Positions 24,595 through 33,902 are shown, counted from the first letter of the stretch. The stretch: DNA of 39,777 bases from an uncultured Bacteroidia bacterium (GCA_902770835.1 CACXUM010000045.1:1-39777); one strand, 5' to 3'. Made by a program: numbers and translations. Notes: generated from the letters alone by a model not told the origin.

Positions 24595-27066
24595 ATGAAA
24601 AAATTATTCTTTACCTTAGCGATTTTGGCTGGCTTCGCCGTGCAAGCCTTGGCCTATGATTTTGAAAGCGTTGCCCCAACGGGACAGACACTTTGTTATT
24701 CAATTATCAGCGACTCTACAGTTTATGTGGAGATGGTCTATTATGGTGTAGAAGGTGCAGTGGAGATACCCGAAACCGTTTCATACAACGATGTGGAATA
24801 TAAAGTAGTAGGTATTGATACGAATGCCTTCGCTAACCAATCGGGAATGACCTCGGTGATTCTTCCCAATTCCTTGCTGTATCTGGCAGGTTTTAGAGGT
24901 TGCTCGGGATTGACTTCCATTGAGATTCCCAATTCGGTGATTTACATTGACAGTGGCAGTTTTGAATATTGTAGCGCTTTGTCATCGGTGAGTATTGGAA
25001 ACGCTGTGACACACATTTATAGTGGCGCGTTTTATGGATGCACCGCCTTGACTTCCATTGTCTTGCCTGATGCAGTCAGTTTTATTGGGGAAGATGCGTT
25101 TTATAATTGCTCGTCTTTGACTTACGTTTTCTTTGGGGCTTCGGTGGAAACCATTGGAACTTATGCTTTCATCGGGTGCGGCGCATTGGAAACGATTGAA
25201 GTCTCGGAAAACAATCCGTTTTACAAGTCGATAGATGGCGTTTTGTTTGACCACAATGAGAATATGTTGCTGTATTATCCTCGCGGGAAAACGGGAGAGC
25301 ATTATTCTGTGCCCAGTACGGTGACTGCTATTGGCGACAATGCGTTTATTTACAACACTCATATTGCCTCCGTTACGCTTGGCGAATCGGTAATCTCCAT
25401 CGGTGCCTTTGCGTTTAATGCCTGCATCAATTTGACGGAAATCAATCTGCCCAATTCCGTAACAACTATCGGTAATGCGGCGTTTGCCGACTGCGAGGCT
25501 CTGTCTTCCATTGTATTGCCCAAATACCTCACCACAATCAACGCGACTGTTTTCAGCAATTGCTCGTCGTTGCAACACATTGTCATACCGAGATTTGTGC
25601 GATGGATAAAAGATTCGGCTTTCTCCAAAACGGGATTGTCTTCGGTGGAGTTCGAAGGTGATATGGTGGAAAGCATTCAAGCGGCATTCAGTTCGTGCGA
25701 CAACTTGACCTCCATAATGCTGCCCAATTCGATACGAGGACTCAGTGGCGGCGTGTTCGCCAAATGCAGCCATTTGGAACACGTGGTTTTAGGGAGTGCA
25801 GTTGAAGCCATAGGAGGCTTTGCTTTCAATGAATGTACGGCTTTGCAGACGGTCACATTTATGACACCCACGCCTCCAGTTGATGGTGGAAGTTCATTCA
25901 GGGATTGCAATGATTCTGTCCGTTTGATTGTGCCTTGTGGTGCGCGAGAAGCCTATGAGGGATTTTATGAGTACATCAACTATGTTGAGGAAGACTGCAA
26001 CCATCACAATATCAATGTTATAGGAGATGAAAACGGTGGACAAGTCACGCTTTCGGTCAATTCGGCGATGATGGGCGAGGAAGTCACCTATTCCGTTGAG
26101 GTTCAGCCTGATTATGTGTTTAACGGGGTCGTGGTTTACAAGGCTGACGATGAAACCTTCAGGATTCCCGTGGCTGACAACAAGTTTGTGATGCCCAATT
26201 TCGATGTGACGGTAAAGGCGGATTTCGAGTATCTGAACATCGGCGAAGGCCAACCCGAATGGTACTACGAAATCCAAAACGAGAACGGCAGCATCACTTA
26301 CCAGCATCTGGAATATGCCGCCGACACCACCATCAACCACAAGAACGTGACCGTCATCATCCGCACCAACACCTTGTACGATAAGGGCGAACACACGGAA
26401 ACGACGCGGGAATACATCTATGAAGAAAGGTTGAGAGGCAATAAGGTATATTGGTGGAACAAGGACTTGCAGGAGTTTACCGTGCTCTATGATTTTGGTG
26501 CCCAAGAAGGCGACAGTTGGGTCATCAAGGTCGGCACGGCGAGCCTCACGATGCACGTCGACGCGGTTGAGCAATACGAATATGAAGGCCGAGTGTTCAG
26601 AATGCTGCAAGTGAGCGACGACCAAGGCTTCTTCAGCGGCACCATCGTGTGCGGCATCGGCCACCTCAGCAGTTTCTTCCCCGAAAGGCTGATGAACCGA
26701 AGCAAGAACTACCGCGTGGAAGGTATGCGCTGCTATTGGCGCGAAGGCGAACTGTTCTTCAAATACGGCAACCGCGACTGCAACGAGGTGTATGAGGAAT
26801 GGCACAACGGCATCGAGGAAGACGGCCCTTCGTCGGATTCAGAGCCCTTCACCATCTATCCCAACCCGACCAATAGCGTTCTCACCATTCACCATTCATC
26901 ATCCATCATTCATCATTCCGAATTCAGAATTACCAACCTCATGGGTCAAACTGTCCTCACGGGCAGCCTCAATTCTGAAACCCAGCAGATTGATGTGTCG
27001 GTTTTGCCGGAAGGGTTGTATTTCATTACCTTTGCAGGTGAAACACGGAAATTTGTGGTGAAATAA
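24595..27066 (+). CDS. BspA-like leucine-rich repeat T9SS-secreted protein
   Basis: This 823-aa surface or secreted protein starts with a signal peptide (MKKLFFTLAILAGFAVQALA). From about residue 40 to 450 it has BspA/LRR_5-type repeats (units such as LTSIEIPNSVIYIDSGSFEY). A short beta-rich domain follows (GGQVTLSVNSAMMGEEVTYS), then an unrecognised domain (about 550-740), and a T9SS type A sorting domain at the end (FTIYPNPTNSVLTI, then FRITNLMGQTVLTG, ending ETRKFVVK). A short-period repetitive stretch encoding HHSSSIIHHSE sits inside the sorting domain between its first two strands. BspA-type proteins bind host matrix or other cells; the ligand here is unknown. It is first of three adjacent cargo genes. 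Confidence 0.88.
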   Translation: MKKLFFTLAILAGFAVQALAYDFESVAPTGQTLCYSIISDSTVYVEMVYYGVEGAVEIPETVSYNDVEYKVVGIDTNAFANQSGMTSVILPNSLLYLAGFRGCSGLTSIEIPNSVIYIDSGSFEYCSALSSVSIGNAVTHIYSGAFYGCTALTSIVLPDAVSFIGEDAFYNCSSLTYVFFGASVETIGTYAFIGCGALETIEVSENNPFYKSIDGVLFDHNENMLLYYPRGKTGEHYSVPSTVTAIGDNAFIYNTHIASVTLGESVISIGAFAFNACINLTEINLPNSVTTIGNAAFADCEALSSIVLPKYLTTINATVFSNCSSLQHIVIPRFVRWIKDSAFSKTGLSSVEFEGDMVESIQAAFSSCDNLTSIMLPNSIRGLSGGVFAKCSHLEHVVLGSAVEAIGGFAFNECTALQTVTFMTPTPPVDGGSSFRDCNDSVRLIVPCGAREAYEGFYEYINYVEEDCNHHNINVIGDENGGQVTLSVNSAMMGEEVTYSVEVQPDYVFNGVVVYKADDETFRIPVADNKFVMPNFDVTVKADFEYLNIGEGQPEWYYEIQNENGSITYQHLEYAADTTINHKNVTVIIRTNTLYDKGEHTETTREYIYEERLRGNKVYWWNKDLQEFTVLYDFGAQEGDSWVIKVGTASLTMHVDAVEQYEYEGRVFRMLQVSDDQGFFSGTIVCGIGHLSSFFPERLMNRSKNYRVEGMRCYWREGELFFKYGNRDCNEVYEEWHNGIEEDGPSSDSEPFTIYPNPTNSVLTIHHSSSIIHHSEFRITNLMGQTVLTGSLNSETQQIDVSVLPEGLYFITFAGETRKFVVK
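26884..26918 (+). repeat. Short-period repeat inside the sorting domain coding region
   Basis: Near-tandem ATTCACC/ATTCATC/ATCC units encode HHSSSIIHHS within the T9SS sorting domain of the LRR protein. In sequence character it differs from the surrounding codons. Confidence 0.7.
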
Positions 27067-27075
27067 TCGCCGCCT

Positions 27076-27151
27076 TGTAGGGCTGTCACACCGTGGCAGC
27101 CGCCCGTGCAGCCATGACAATAAGCGGCTGCCGTGGTACGACAGCTCTACA
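27076..27151. repeat. Extragenic palindrome (GGCTGTC/GGCAGCC family)
   Basis: The 27-base arms at 27076-27102 and 27125-27151 are imperfect inverted repeats (about 22 matches), with GGCAGCCG and CGGCTGCC innermost. A shorter relative lies at 30576-30602. It sits between two cargo genes and may attenuate or protect the transcript. Confidence 0.75.
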
Positions 27152-27190
27152 GACTGAAACGGAAATTAGAACAATTAAAATCCTAATACA

Positions 27191-28480
27191 ATGAAAAAAT
27201 CCATGATTCTTGCAGCCTTGATGTGCTGCTTCGTGTCAGCCACGGCACAACAAACCTACGATGAGCCGGAAGTGCTGAGAATACTGCGAATGAATCGCAA
27301 TGATAATAGTTATATCGTGAAACTGGATAGCGTCACAACAGGATGGTCAAGGTGTTTGTATGAATACGATGCCCGACTCAACTGCACGCGCCAAACCGAG
27401 TATCGTGTTGGTACCATCGGATGGTATGTCTGTTCTACCCGAGAATATACTTATGACGACCTCGATCGTGTGACCTCAATAAGGTCAAACAATGGGGGGG
27501 GCGTGAATAAGACGGAATACACTTACAACGAACAAGGCCTGTTGTCGAAAGCAATCCAATCCTATTACAACGGTACCAACTGGCATTTTGAAACCAAATA
27601 CAACTATGTGTATGACGGAGAAGGAAACCAGACGCTTTTCCTCAAATACAAATTCAAGGACGGCAGTTGGATAGAAGAGGAAAAGAAAGTTTGGGAATAT
27701 GTGGATGGTCTGCCTCAAACGATGGTGCGTTATTTAGTCGGTTATGCTTTTGAAAAGACCTTTTACAGTTACAATGCCCAAGGATATTGCAACGAAATGA
27801 CACGTTGCTATCGCAACACCGAGCCAGGTTCGACTGTGGAATGGGGCGCGTATTATAAGGAAGTCTACGAGTATGACGATGCAGGTAATCTGTTGTCAAG
27901 GGTTTCTCTTCGACTGAGTACAAATTCCCAAGAATGGTATTATAGCGAAAAGACCGAATTGGCATACGACGAAAACAACAACTGCACCCACATAGGCATT
28001 TTTGGCAGTTATGATAACGAAACGGAGCAATGGACGATTTTGAAAAACGCTCTGGATTTTACTATCGACCGTGCAATAAATATTGACAACATAGCGGGGC
28101 TTTCCTTGTTCTGGGGAAGTTATTTACAAGACCTTGATTTGAAGGTTCCATTGTTCAATGCGTTGAAACAAATCACATTCAATAATTTAGGGCAAGTTTC
28201 TCAGTGTGATTTCCACTATTCCAATTTCAATGGACTTGATGAACCGACAGACGGTGTTTTCGCGGTGTATCCAAATCCCGCCACCGGCGTTTTGTTCGTT
28301 GAGACGCACGGCCGTGCGTCTCTGCCAGACCAAACTTACCACATCACCAACCTAATGGGCCAAACCGTCCAAACGGGCAGTCTTAATGGTGAAACGCAGC
28401 AGATTGATGTTTCGGGTTTGCCGAAGGGGATGTATTTCATTACCTTTGCAGGCGAAACGCGGAAGTTTGTGGTGAGGTGA
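27191..28480 (+). CDS. T9SS-secreted protein with YD/RHS-like repeats
   Basis: This 429-aa protein begins with a signal peptide (MKKSMILAALMCCFVSATAQ). The body contains several Tyr-Asp repeats resembling RHS/YD motifs (LYEYDARLNCTRQTEY, EYTYDDLDRVTSIRS, YTYNEQGLLSKAI, YEYDDAGNLLSRVS), a pattern shared with secreted DUF-type beta-propeller-like proteins of Bacteroidota. It ends in a sorting domain (FAVYPNPATGVLFV, then YHITNLMGQTVQTG, ending ETRKFVVR). A perfect 22-bp palindrome at 28301-28322 lies within the sorting domain coding region. A run of eight G at 27494-27501 is a potential slippage site. There is no recognisable enzyme motif. Confidence 0.8.
   Translation: MKKSMILAALMCCFVSATAQQTYDEPEVLRILRMNRNDNSYIVKLDSVTTGWSRCLYEYDARLNCTRQTEYRVGTIGWYVCSTREYTYDDLDRVTSIRSNNGGGVNKTEYTYNEQGLLSKAIQSYYNGTNWHFETKYNYVYDGEGNQTLFLKYKFKDGSWIEEEKKVWEYVDGLPQTMVRYLVGYAFEKTFYSYNAQGYCNEMTRCYRNTEPGSTVEWGAYYKEVYEYDDAGNLLSRVSLRLSTNSQEWYYSEKTELAYDENNNCTHIGIFGSYDNETEQWTILKNALDFTIDRAINIDNIAGLSLFWGSYLQDLDLKVPLFNALKQITFNNLGQVSQCDFHYSNFNGLDEPTDGVFAVYPNPATGVLFVETHGRASLPDQTYHITNLMGQTVQTGSLNGETQQIDVSGLPKGMYFITFAGETRKFVVR
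28301..28322. repeat. Perfect 22-bp palindrome inside a sorting domain
   Basis: GAGACGCACGG is followed immediately by its exact complement in reverse, with no spacer. In frame it encodes the ETHGRAS region of the T9SS sorting domain loop. From memory, this GC-rich palindrome resembles extragenic repeats of Bacteroidales; that is unverified. Confidence 0.85.
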
Positions 28481-28508
28481 ACTAAGTAACAATCAAATAA
28501 TCAGACCA

Positions 28509-30494
28509 ATGAAAAAGCTATTATCAACATTTATCCTGTTTGCCTTAGCCCTCGTCGGTATGGCGCAGCAACCCGATTGTTGGGACGGCAGTGTGGCAGA
28601 ATCATACGCCGGCGGCAACGGCACGCCCGAAAACCCCTTTCAAATCGCCACCCCGCAACAGTTGGCCTTGCTTGCACAGCAAACCAACTTTGGCACGGGA
28701 GGCAATGCCTATTATGTCTTGACCAATGATATTTGCCTGAACGACAACTTGAACGTGAACCCGCACAATTGGACACCCATCGGTTGTGTAGTTGACACCA
28801 TTCCATCTTTTTTCACGGGTCATTTCGACGGCAACAAAAAGATTGTTTCAGGTTTGTATTTTGAAGACGGAAGCAACGATGAGGTTGTAGGTTTGTTCGG
28901 TTGCACCAATGGGGCCGAAATCCGCAATGTCAGCGTCTCCGGGTGTAGGGTGACAGGTTCGCAATACGTGGGAGCCTTGGTCGGTTGCGCTGGCTTGACC
29001 GACATTTCCGACTGCTATGTCGCTGATGCTTCTGTGACTTGTGAAGCACGGTCGGCGGGCGGCTTGGTCGGTTTTCTTGGCTTGCCCTATGGCGTGAGCC
29101 AAAACTCTTACGATACCTGCCATATCGTCAATTGCCACGCTATGGAAGGCGTGACGGTGTATGGAAAGATGGTAGGCGGATTGGTGGGCGAAATCACGGA
29201 GTTCCTTCTTTGGGGGCCATCGGTGCCGTCGGTCGTGTCCGACTGTTCGAGCAGGGCTGTCTTGATGGGTTCTGAGGAGGTTGGCGGTATTGCCGGATTT
29301 ATGCGAAACGGCAAGGTGGAGGCGTGCCGTTGTTGGAACGAGGTGCATAGCGGCCAATATGCAGGAGGATTGGTGGGTATGGGCATAAATGTCGACTTCA
29401 ACGGTTGCCAAAACAATGCCTATGTGACTGGTAATTACCATTGTGGTGGAATGGCGGGCAAATTGTATGGCGGAAATCTGACGAATTGCGATAACTATGG
29501 AGGGATTCAAGGTGCTGGCCTGAGTAGCATCTCGAAAGTGGGTGGAATGGTCGGACATTATGAGCCTGACCCGTTGCTTGGAGGGTCGCCTTGCGAGAAT
29601 TTCATTCGCAATTGCCACAACCACGAGGAGATTTCGTATGCTGGTAACGATGCTGGAGGTATCGTAGGCTTTGCCGAAGGTGTCGGGATTGAAAAACTGT
29701 TCATTGTGGATTGTAGCAATACGGGAAGGATTTACAATTCGATTTGCTCAGGCGGCATTTTGGGCGACAGCAATGGCTATGTGATGCGATTGCTGAATGT
29801 TTACAATACGGGCAATGTCAGCGCGAGGTCGGTGTTGGGTGGCATCGCAGGCGAATTGGGTTTGTCGAGCGATTTGGTCATCAATGCCTATAGTGTAGGT
29901 GAACTTGACCACGAAATCGACACCTATGTTTGCCCGATGGGAAACATCATTGGCCGTTCCCAAACCAACGAGCAATTCAGCAGTTGCTATTGGTTGGCCA
30001 GCAGTGAACACGGCAGCAACGGCCAAGGCCCCGAACTTGTTAATTCGAGTGCCTTCCACGCCACCAATTCGCCTTCAGTGTGGCAACTCGAAACGCCTTT
30101 GCACGATACGGAAGACCTGCTCACGGCCTTGAATGTCGGTGCAGGGCAAATCGAAACGGTTTTTCCCGCTCTCGGCTCGGTGAACCGTTGGCGCGAGGAC
30201 ACACAATTGTGCAACGGCGGCTTCCCGCTTTTTGCCAACCAATGGCCAGTCGGTTTTGATGAAAAAGAAACAATTGAAACCCAATTCAATCTCTATCCCA
30301 ACCCGACCGAAGGCGTAATAACCATTTCGGGATTCCCGATGGGTGAATATCGCATTGGTAATATGATGGGCCAAACTGTCCAAACGGGCAATATCAACGC
30401 TGAAAACCAGCAGATTGATATGTCCAATTTGCCGAAGGGGATGTATTTTATTACCTTTGCAGGCGAAACGCGGAAATTTGTGGTAGGAAAATAA
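28509..30494 (+). CDS. GLUG-like repeat T9SS-secreted protein
   Basis: This 661-aa secreted protein has a signal peptide (MKKLLSTFILFALALVGMAQ). An opening segment (GGNGTPENPFQIATPQQLAL) is typical of GLUG and related beta-helix proteins. Repeats follow that alternate variable strands with GG(L/I)VG turns (YVGALVGCAG, AGGLVGFLG, VGGIAGFMRN, AGGLVGMGI, AGGIVGFAEG, LGGIAGELG), consistent with a right-handed beta-helix or adhesin. The end is a T9SS sorting domain (FNLYPNPTEGVITI, then YRIGNMMGQTVQTG, ending TRKFVVGK). It lies 28 bp after the previous cargo gene with no promoter between, so they are probably co-transcribed. The binding partner is unknown. Confidence 0.85.
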   Translation: MKKLLSTFILFALALVGMAQQPDCWDGSVAESYAGGNGTPENPFQIATPQQLALLAQQTNFGTGGNAYYVLTNDICLNDNLNVNPHNWTPIGCVVDTIPSFFTGHFDGNKKIVSGLYFEDGSNDEVVGLFGCTNGAEIRNVSVSGCRVTGSQYVGALVGCAGLTDISDCYVADASVTCEARSAGGLVGFLGLPYGVSQNSYDTCHIVNCHAMEGVTVYGKMVGGLVGEITEFLLWGPSVPSVVSDCSSRAVLMGSEEVGGIAGFMRNGKVEACRCWNEVHSGQYAGGLVGMGINVDFNGCQNNAYVTGNYHCGGMAGKLYGGNLTNCDNYGGIQGAGLSSISKVGGMVGHYEPDPLLGGSPCENFIRNCHNHEEISYAGNDAGGIVGFAEGVGIEKLFIVDCSNTGRIYNSICSGGILGDSNGYVMRLLNVYNTGNVSARSVLGGIAGELGLSSDLVINAYSVGELDHEIDTYVCPMGNIIGRSQTNEQFSSCYWLASSEHGSNGQGPELVNSSAFHATNSPSVWQLETPLHDTEDLLTALNVGAGQIETVFPALGSVNRWREDTQLCNGGFPLFANQWPVGFDEKETIETQFNLYPNPTEGVITISGFPMGEYRIGNMMGQTVQTGNINAENQQIDMSNLPKGMYFITFAGETRKFVVGK

Positions 30495-30503
30495 ATAAAT
30501 TTC

Positions 30504-30563
30504 CTACAGAAACGTGCCAAATCTTGGAAAATTTAGAAGATTTGGCACGTTTCTGTAGTTTTT
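30504..30563. terminator. Strong bidirectional terminator (22-bp perfect stem)
   Basis: Bases 30504-30525 pair perfectly with 30537-30558 around an 11-base loop, followed by TTTTT. It closes the T9SS cargo operon and faces the convergent oxidoreductase gene. The stem is longer than needed for termination. Confidence 0.85.
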
Positions 30564-30575
30564 CCGTCAATACAA

Positions 30576-30602
30576 AGGGCTGCCGCAAACCACGACAGCC
30601 CT
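30576..30602. repeat. Short palindrome of the GGCTGTC family
   Basis: AGGGCTG (30576-30582) and CAGCCCT (30596-30602) flank a 13-base loop. It is a truncated relative of 27076-27151 and may terminate the minus-strand oxidoreductase gene. Confidence 0.6.
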
Positions 30603-30632
30603 AACTTTAAACTATAAACTTTCAACTTTCAA

Positions 30633-33600
30633 CTATTTGAAAGCATTCTCGCTCAGTCCCTTGCCGCTCAAGGCCAAGTCCTTCATATAGCCCGGAACCT
30701 CTCTGCCGAGGTACTTGTCCACATATAGTTTGGCTAAGTATTGGCCGAGCATAAAGCCGTGACCGCGCAAGCCAGTGCAGAGACCGACCTCAGGGTCGAC
30801 GATGTAACGCGGCTCGGTGTAACGACCAGCCCAGCAGGCGAGGAAACTGACTTCGCCCAAATTCGGAATCCATTCGGCAAAGACCTCGGAAACAATCTCC
30901 AAGAATTCCTTGCTGTTGTACTTGATATTTTGACGTGCCTCGTAAGCGTCGGTGTCGGGACTGGCGCAGCCGATGATCTGGCCTGTGTGTGCCCATTGCT
31001 GTCCGTAAACGGCGCTGAAGCCCTTGTAGTGACGGCGGTCGATAATCATATCCAACGGGCCGCCATTGGGTCCCATCATAGGCAAGCGGCGCGTGATGAA
31101 GGCTTGGTGCTTCACAGGATATAGGCCAGTATCCAGACCGAGCATGTCGTTGAACTTTTCGGCACCCCAACCCATTGCGTTGACGAAGTGGTCGCAGGTG
31201 TATTCGATGAACTCGCCCTCGTGGGTGCGCACCAAGGCAATGTAATGTCCATTGGCTTTCTGAACGTGGAGCAGTTCGCAGTCCTCAAAATAACGTCCTC
31301 CCTGTTGTACGCCAATCCAACGGATGTAGTCGATGACGCGACCGGGAGTGGCCTGCCAGCAGTCGCGGGTGATGAGAGCGTGACTGTAGGTGTCTTTGCT
31401 GTCGTCCCACAACGGCGAAATCTCCTTCTTAAAGTCCTTGCGCTCAATCATATAGGCATCACTCCAAGCGCGAGAGGCATCGAGGGAGTTGTAGGTGGCC
31501 TCATCGTGTACCAAGTTGACATAGTGCGTCGGGTGGTAGTTGATGTTGTGCTCCTTCTGCATATTCTTGAAAATCTCGTGGTTGTGTACGGCGATGTCGG
31601 CGATGTCAGGGTTCGAGAACGCCGGACGACCGCCACCGATGCAACGCCACGAAGCGCCACGGCTGTAATTGATCATCACGGGCTTCTTGCCAGCTTCCGA
31701 GAAGTAGCGGAACAAAGCACTGCCCGCGATACCGCCACCGGCAATGAACACTTCGACCTGTTCTTTCTTCACGTCGTTCATTTCGGGGAAGACAAAGACT
31801 TCTTTGGTGTGTGGGTTGTAGAGGTCGCCAAGGGTGACTTGGTTCGACAGCGGGGCACGCGGCGTGGCGTCGCCGACCAATTCGATGCCGTAGGAGCGCA
31901 AAATCTGACGGGCGCGTGGGATGCAACGCTTTCCACGGCACGGGCCCATACCCATACGGGTGATGTGCTTCAATTCGTCCACGGAGATGGTCTTGCGGTT
32001 GCCGATGACGCGCAACACGCGGTCCAATTTGATGTCCTCGCAGTGGCAGACGTAGGTTTCGCCCTCGCCCTCGGCTTCTTTTCTTGAGGAAAGGGGAGTG
32101 GTGAGTTCCTTGTTGGCATTGTAACGGTCTTTCAAGATAAAGCCCTTCACATCCGTCAACTCAAACACCATACTCGCCTCTCCAGAGGGGCGCGAGGAGC
32201 GGGCTTTCACGCGGGCCACGTTGGTCTTATTTGATTTCTTGAGGATCTTTTCGATGACACCTTCGCCAATCTTTTGTCCGTCATTATCAACGAGATAGAC
32301 TTCCGCGCCTTCTTGGGCTTCGTATTCGATGGGCAGGAAGCAGGTGGATTTCTTCACGTCGTAGCCGAAGATGGCTAAACCCGGACAACTGGAAACGCAC
32401 AGCATACAGCCGATGCACTTGTCGTAGTCGATGGTCGGAACGGTGTTGGTCGAGGGTTTGCTGATGGCACCTTGCGGGCAACTGAACGAGCAAGGATTGC
32501 AAGCGAAGCCGTAGAGGCAGTCGGCCTGCACGAAAGCCTTGAGTTGCATACGCTCAGGCGTAGGCAGGTTGGGCTTCTCCAACACCCTGACGGGATGCTG
32601 TTGCGAGTCGATATATTGTCTCGAAACTTCGAGATAATCGTCGTAATTGAACCTCACGCCAATAGCTTGAGCCACTTCGTAAGCGACTTGCTTACCACGC
32701 AAAACCGCGCTGGTGCCTTCGCCGATGCGGATGGCATCGCCAGCACCGTAGGTGTTGAGGCCGAAGACCTCACGACCCTTGACAAGCAACTGACTGTCAG
32801 GAATCAAGCCCGTGCAAATGTTGATGATGTCGATGTCGTCAATGACTTGCTCGGTGCCGGGGATGGCCTTGAAGTTCTCGCACTTGGCGATGACGGCACC
32901 CACAACGCCCGTCTTGTCCTTGTTCGGGATGGCGCGCACGAGGGTGTAACCTGTCATAATCGGGATGCCGAGACGGCGCACACGGTTGGCCTGCACGGGG
33001 AAACCGCCCTCGCGGGGCATCGCCTCTATGATGGCCTTGATGGTGGCTCCAGCCTGCATACCTTGGTATGAAGTCAGATAGCCGATGTTGCCTGCACCCA
33101 CGGTGAGGACTTTCTTGCCCAAAAGCGTATGTTCTTGGTTCATCATCTTCTGGAACACGGCGGCAGTGTAAACGCCCGGCACGTCGTCGTTCTCGAAGGT
33201 CGGCATAAAGGGAACTGCGCCCGTGGCGACCACCAAATGTTGCGCGTCGATGTAGCCTATCTCACCGTTTTCGATGTTTTTTATGGCTACGCGACCGCCT
33301 TCAAGCAAGTCCCAAACGGTGTTGTTGAGCAAAATGCCCTCGTGGTTGTCGCCGGCCAAAGTCTTGGCGATGTCGAAGCCACGCATTCCGCCGAATTTCT
33401 TCTCCTTTTCGAAGAAAAAGAATTGGTGCGTCTGCATATTGAACTGTCCGCCAATGCGGGCGTTGTTGTCGATGACGATGTTGCTGATGCCGAAGGCGTT
33501 CAGTTGCTCACGGCAGGCGAGACCCGCAGGACCCGCACCGATGATGGCGACTTGGGTCTTGTAGATTTTCACCTCGCGGGGTTGGTGTTCCTTAGGCTCG

Positions 33601-33902
33601 GGAAGGATGTTGGCCTCGTTGTTGATGGAGCGCACTTCCTTGACACCATCGACGAGAGTGATGCAGATACGGCGGACTTTGCTGTCGACCAGCATTTCGC
33701 AGGCACCGCACTTGCCGATGCCGCAGTTGAGGCTTCGGTTGCGTCCGTCAAGGCTATGGCTGTGAACGGGATAGCCGGCTTGGTGAAGGGCCGCAGCGAT
33801 GGTCTTGCCCCGCTGACCTTTCACGGTCTTGCCTTCATATTGGAATTCCACAAGGTCTTTCTGTGGGATGTCCAAAATTGGGTGTTTTTCGATTTTGTAC
33901 AT
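30633..33902 (-). CDS. Multidomain FAD/iron-sulfur oxidoreductase (HcnABC-like fusion)
   Basis: This 1089-aa protein joins in one chain what is usually split among subunits of opine/hydroxyproline/cyanide-forming amine dehydrogenases. In order: a 2Fe-2S domain (Cys60, 65, 68, 80; CGIGKCGACEM); a pyridine-nucleotide-type FAD domain (GAGPAG at 122-127; second nucleotide site VGAGNIG near 268-274; AGDA near 387); a 4Fe-4S segment (Cys462, 468, 471, 475 and CIGCMLCVSSCP with Cys496, 499, 502, 506); a BFD-like 2Fe-2S domain (Cys619, 621, 655, 660); and a DAO-type FAD domain (AGGGIAG from 721 to about 1075). There is no folate-binding domain as in sarcosine oxidase alpha. It probably oxidises an amino or imino acid and passes electrons onward; the substrate is unknown. 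It is monocistronic with its own promoter. Confidence 0.85.
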   Translation of the reverse strand: MYKIEKHPILDIPQKDLVEFQYEGKTVKGQRGKTIAAALHQAGYPVHSHSLDGRNRSLNCGIGKCGACEMLVDSKVRRICITLVDGVKEVRSINNEANILPEPKEHQPREVKIYKTQVAIIGAGPAGLACREQLNAFGISNIVIDNNARIGGQFNMQTHQFFFFEKEKKFGGMRGFDIAKTLAGDNHEGILLNNTVWDLLEGGRVAIKNIENGEIGYIDAQHLVVATGAVPFMPTFENDDVPGVYTAAVFQKMMNQEHTLLGKKVLTVGAGNIGYLTSYQGMQAGATIKAIIEAMPREGGFPVQANRVRRLGIPIMTGYTLVRAIPNKDKTGVVGAVIAKCENFKAIPGTEQVIDDIDIINICTGLIPDSQLLVKGREVFGLNTYGAGDAIRIGEGTSAVLRGKQVAYEVAQAIGVRFNYDDYLEVSRQYIDSQQHPVRVLEKPNLPTPERMQLKAFVQADCLYGFACNPCSFSCPQGAISKPSTNTVPTIDYDKCIGCMLCVSSCPGLAIFGYDVKKSTCFLPIEYEAQEGAEVYLVDNDGQKIGEGVIEKILKKSNKTNVARVKARSSRPSGEASMVFELTDVKGFILKDRYNANKELTTPLSSRKEAEGEGETYVCHCEDIKLDRVLRVIGNRKTISVDELKHITRMGMGPCRGKRCIPRARQILRSYGIELVGDATPRAPLSNQVTLGDLYNPHTKEVFVFPEMNDVKKEQVEVFIAGGGIAGSALFRYFSEAGKKPVMINYSRGASWRCIGGGRPAFSNPDIADIAVHNHEIFKNMQKEHNINYHPTHYVNLVHDEATYNSLDASRAWSDAYMIERKDFKKEISPLWDDSKDTYSHALITRDCWQATPGRVIDYIRWIGVQQGGRYFEDCELLHVQKANGHYIALVRTHEGEFIEYTCDHFVNAMGWGAEKFNDMLGLDTGLYPVKHQAFITRRLPMMGPNGGPLDMIIDRRHYKGFSAVYGQQWAHTGQIIGCASPDTDAYEARQNIKYNSKEFLEIVSEVFAEWIPNLGEVSFLACWAGRYTEPRYIVDPEVGLCTGLRGHGFMLGQYLAKLYVDKYLGREVPGYMKDLALSGKGLSENAFK

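Noticed and set aside
31188-32087. 299-codon plus-strand open frame
   Set aside because: It lies fully antisense to the oxidoreductase gene, whose cofactor motifs are intact; the frame is a by-product of its codon bias.
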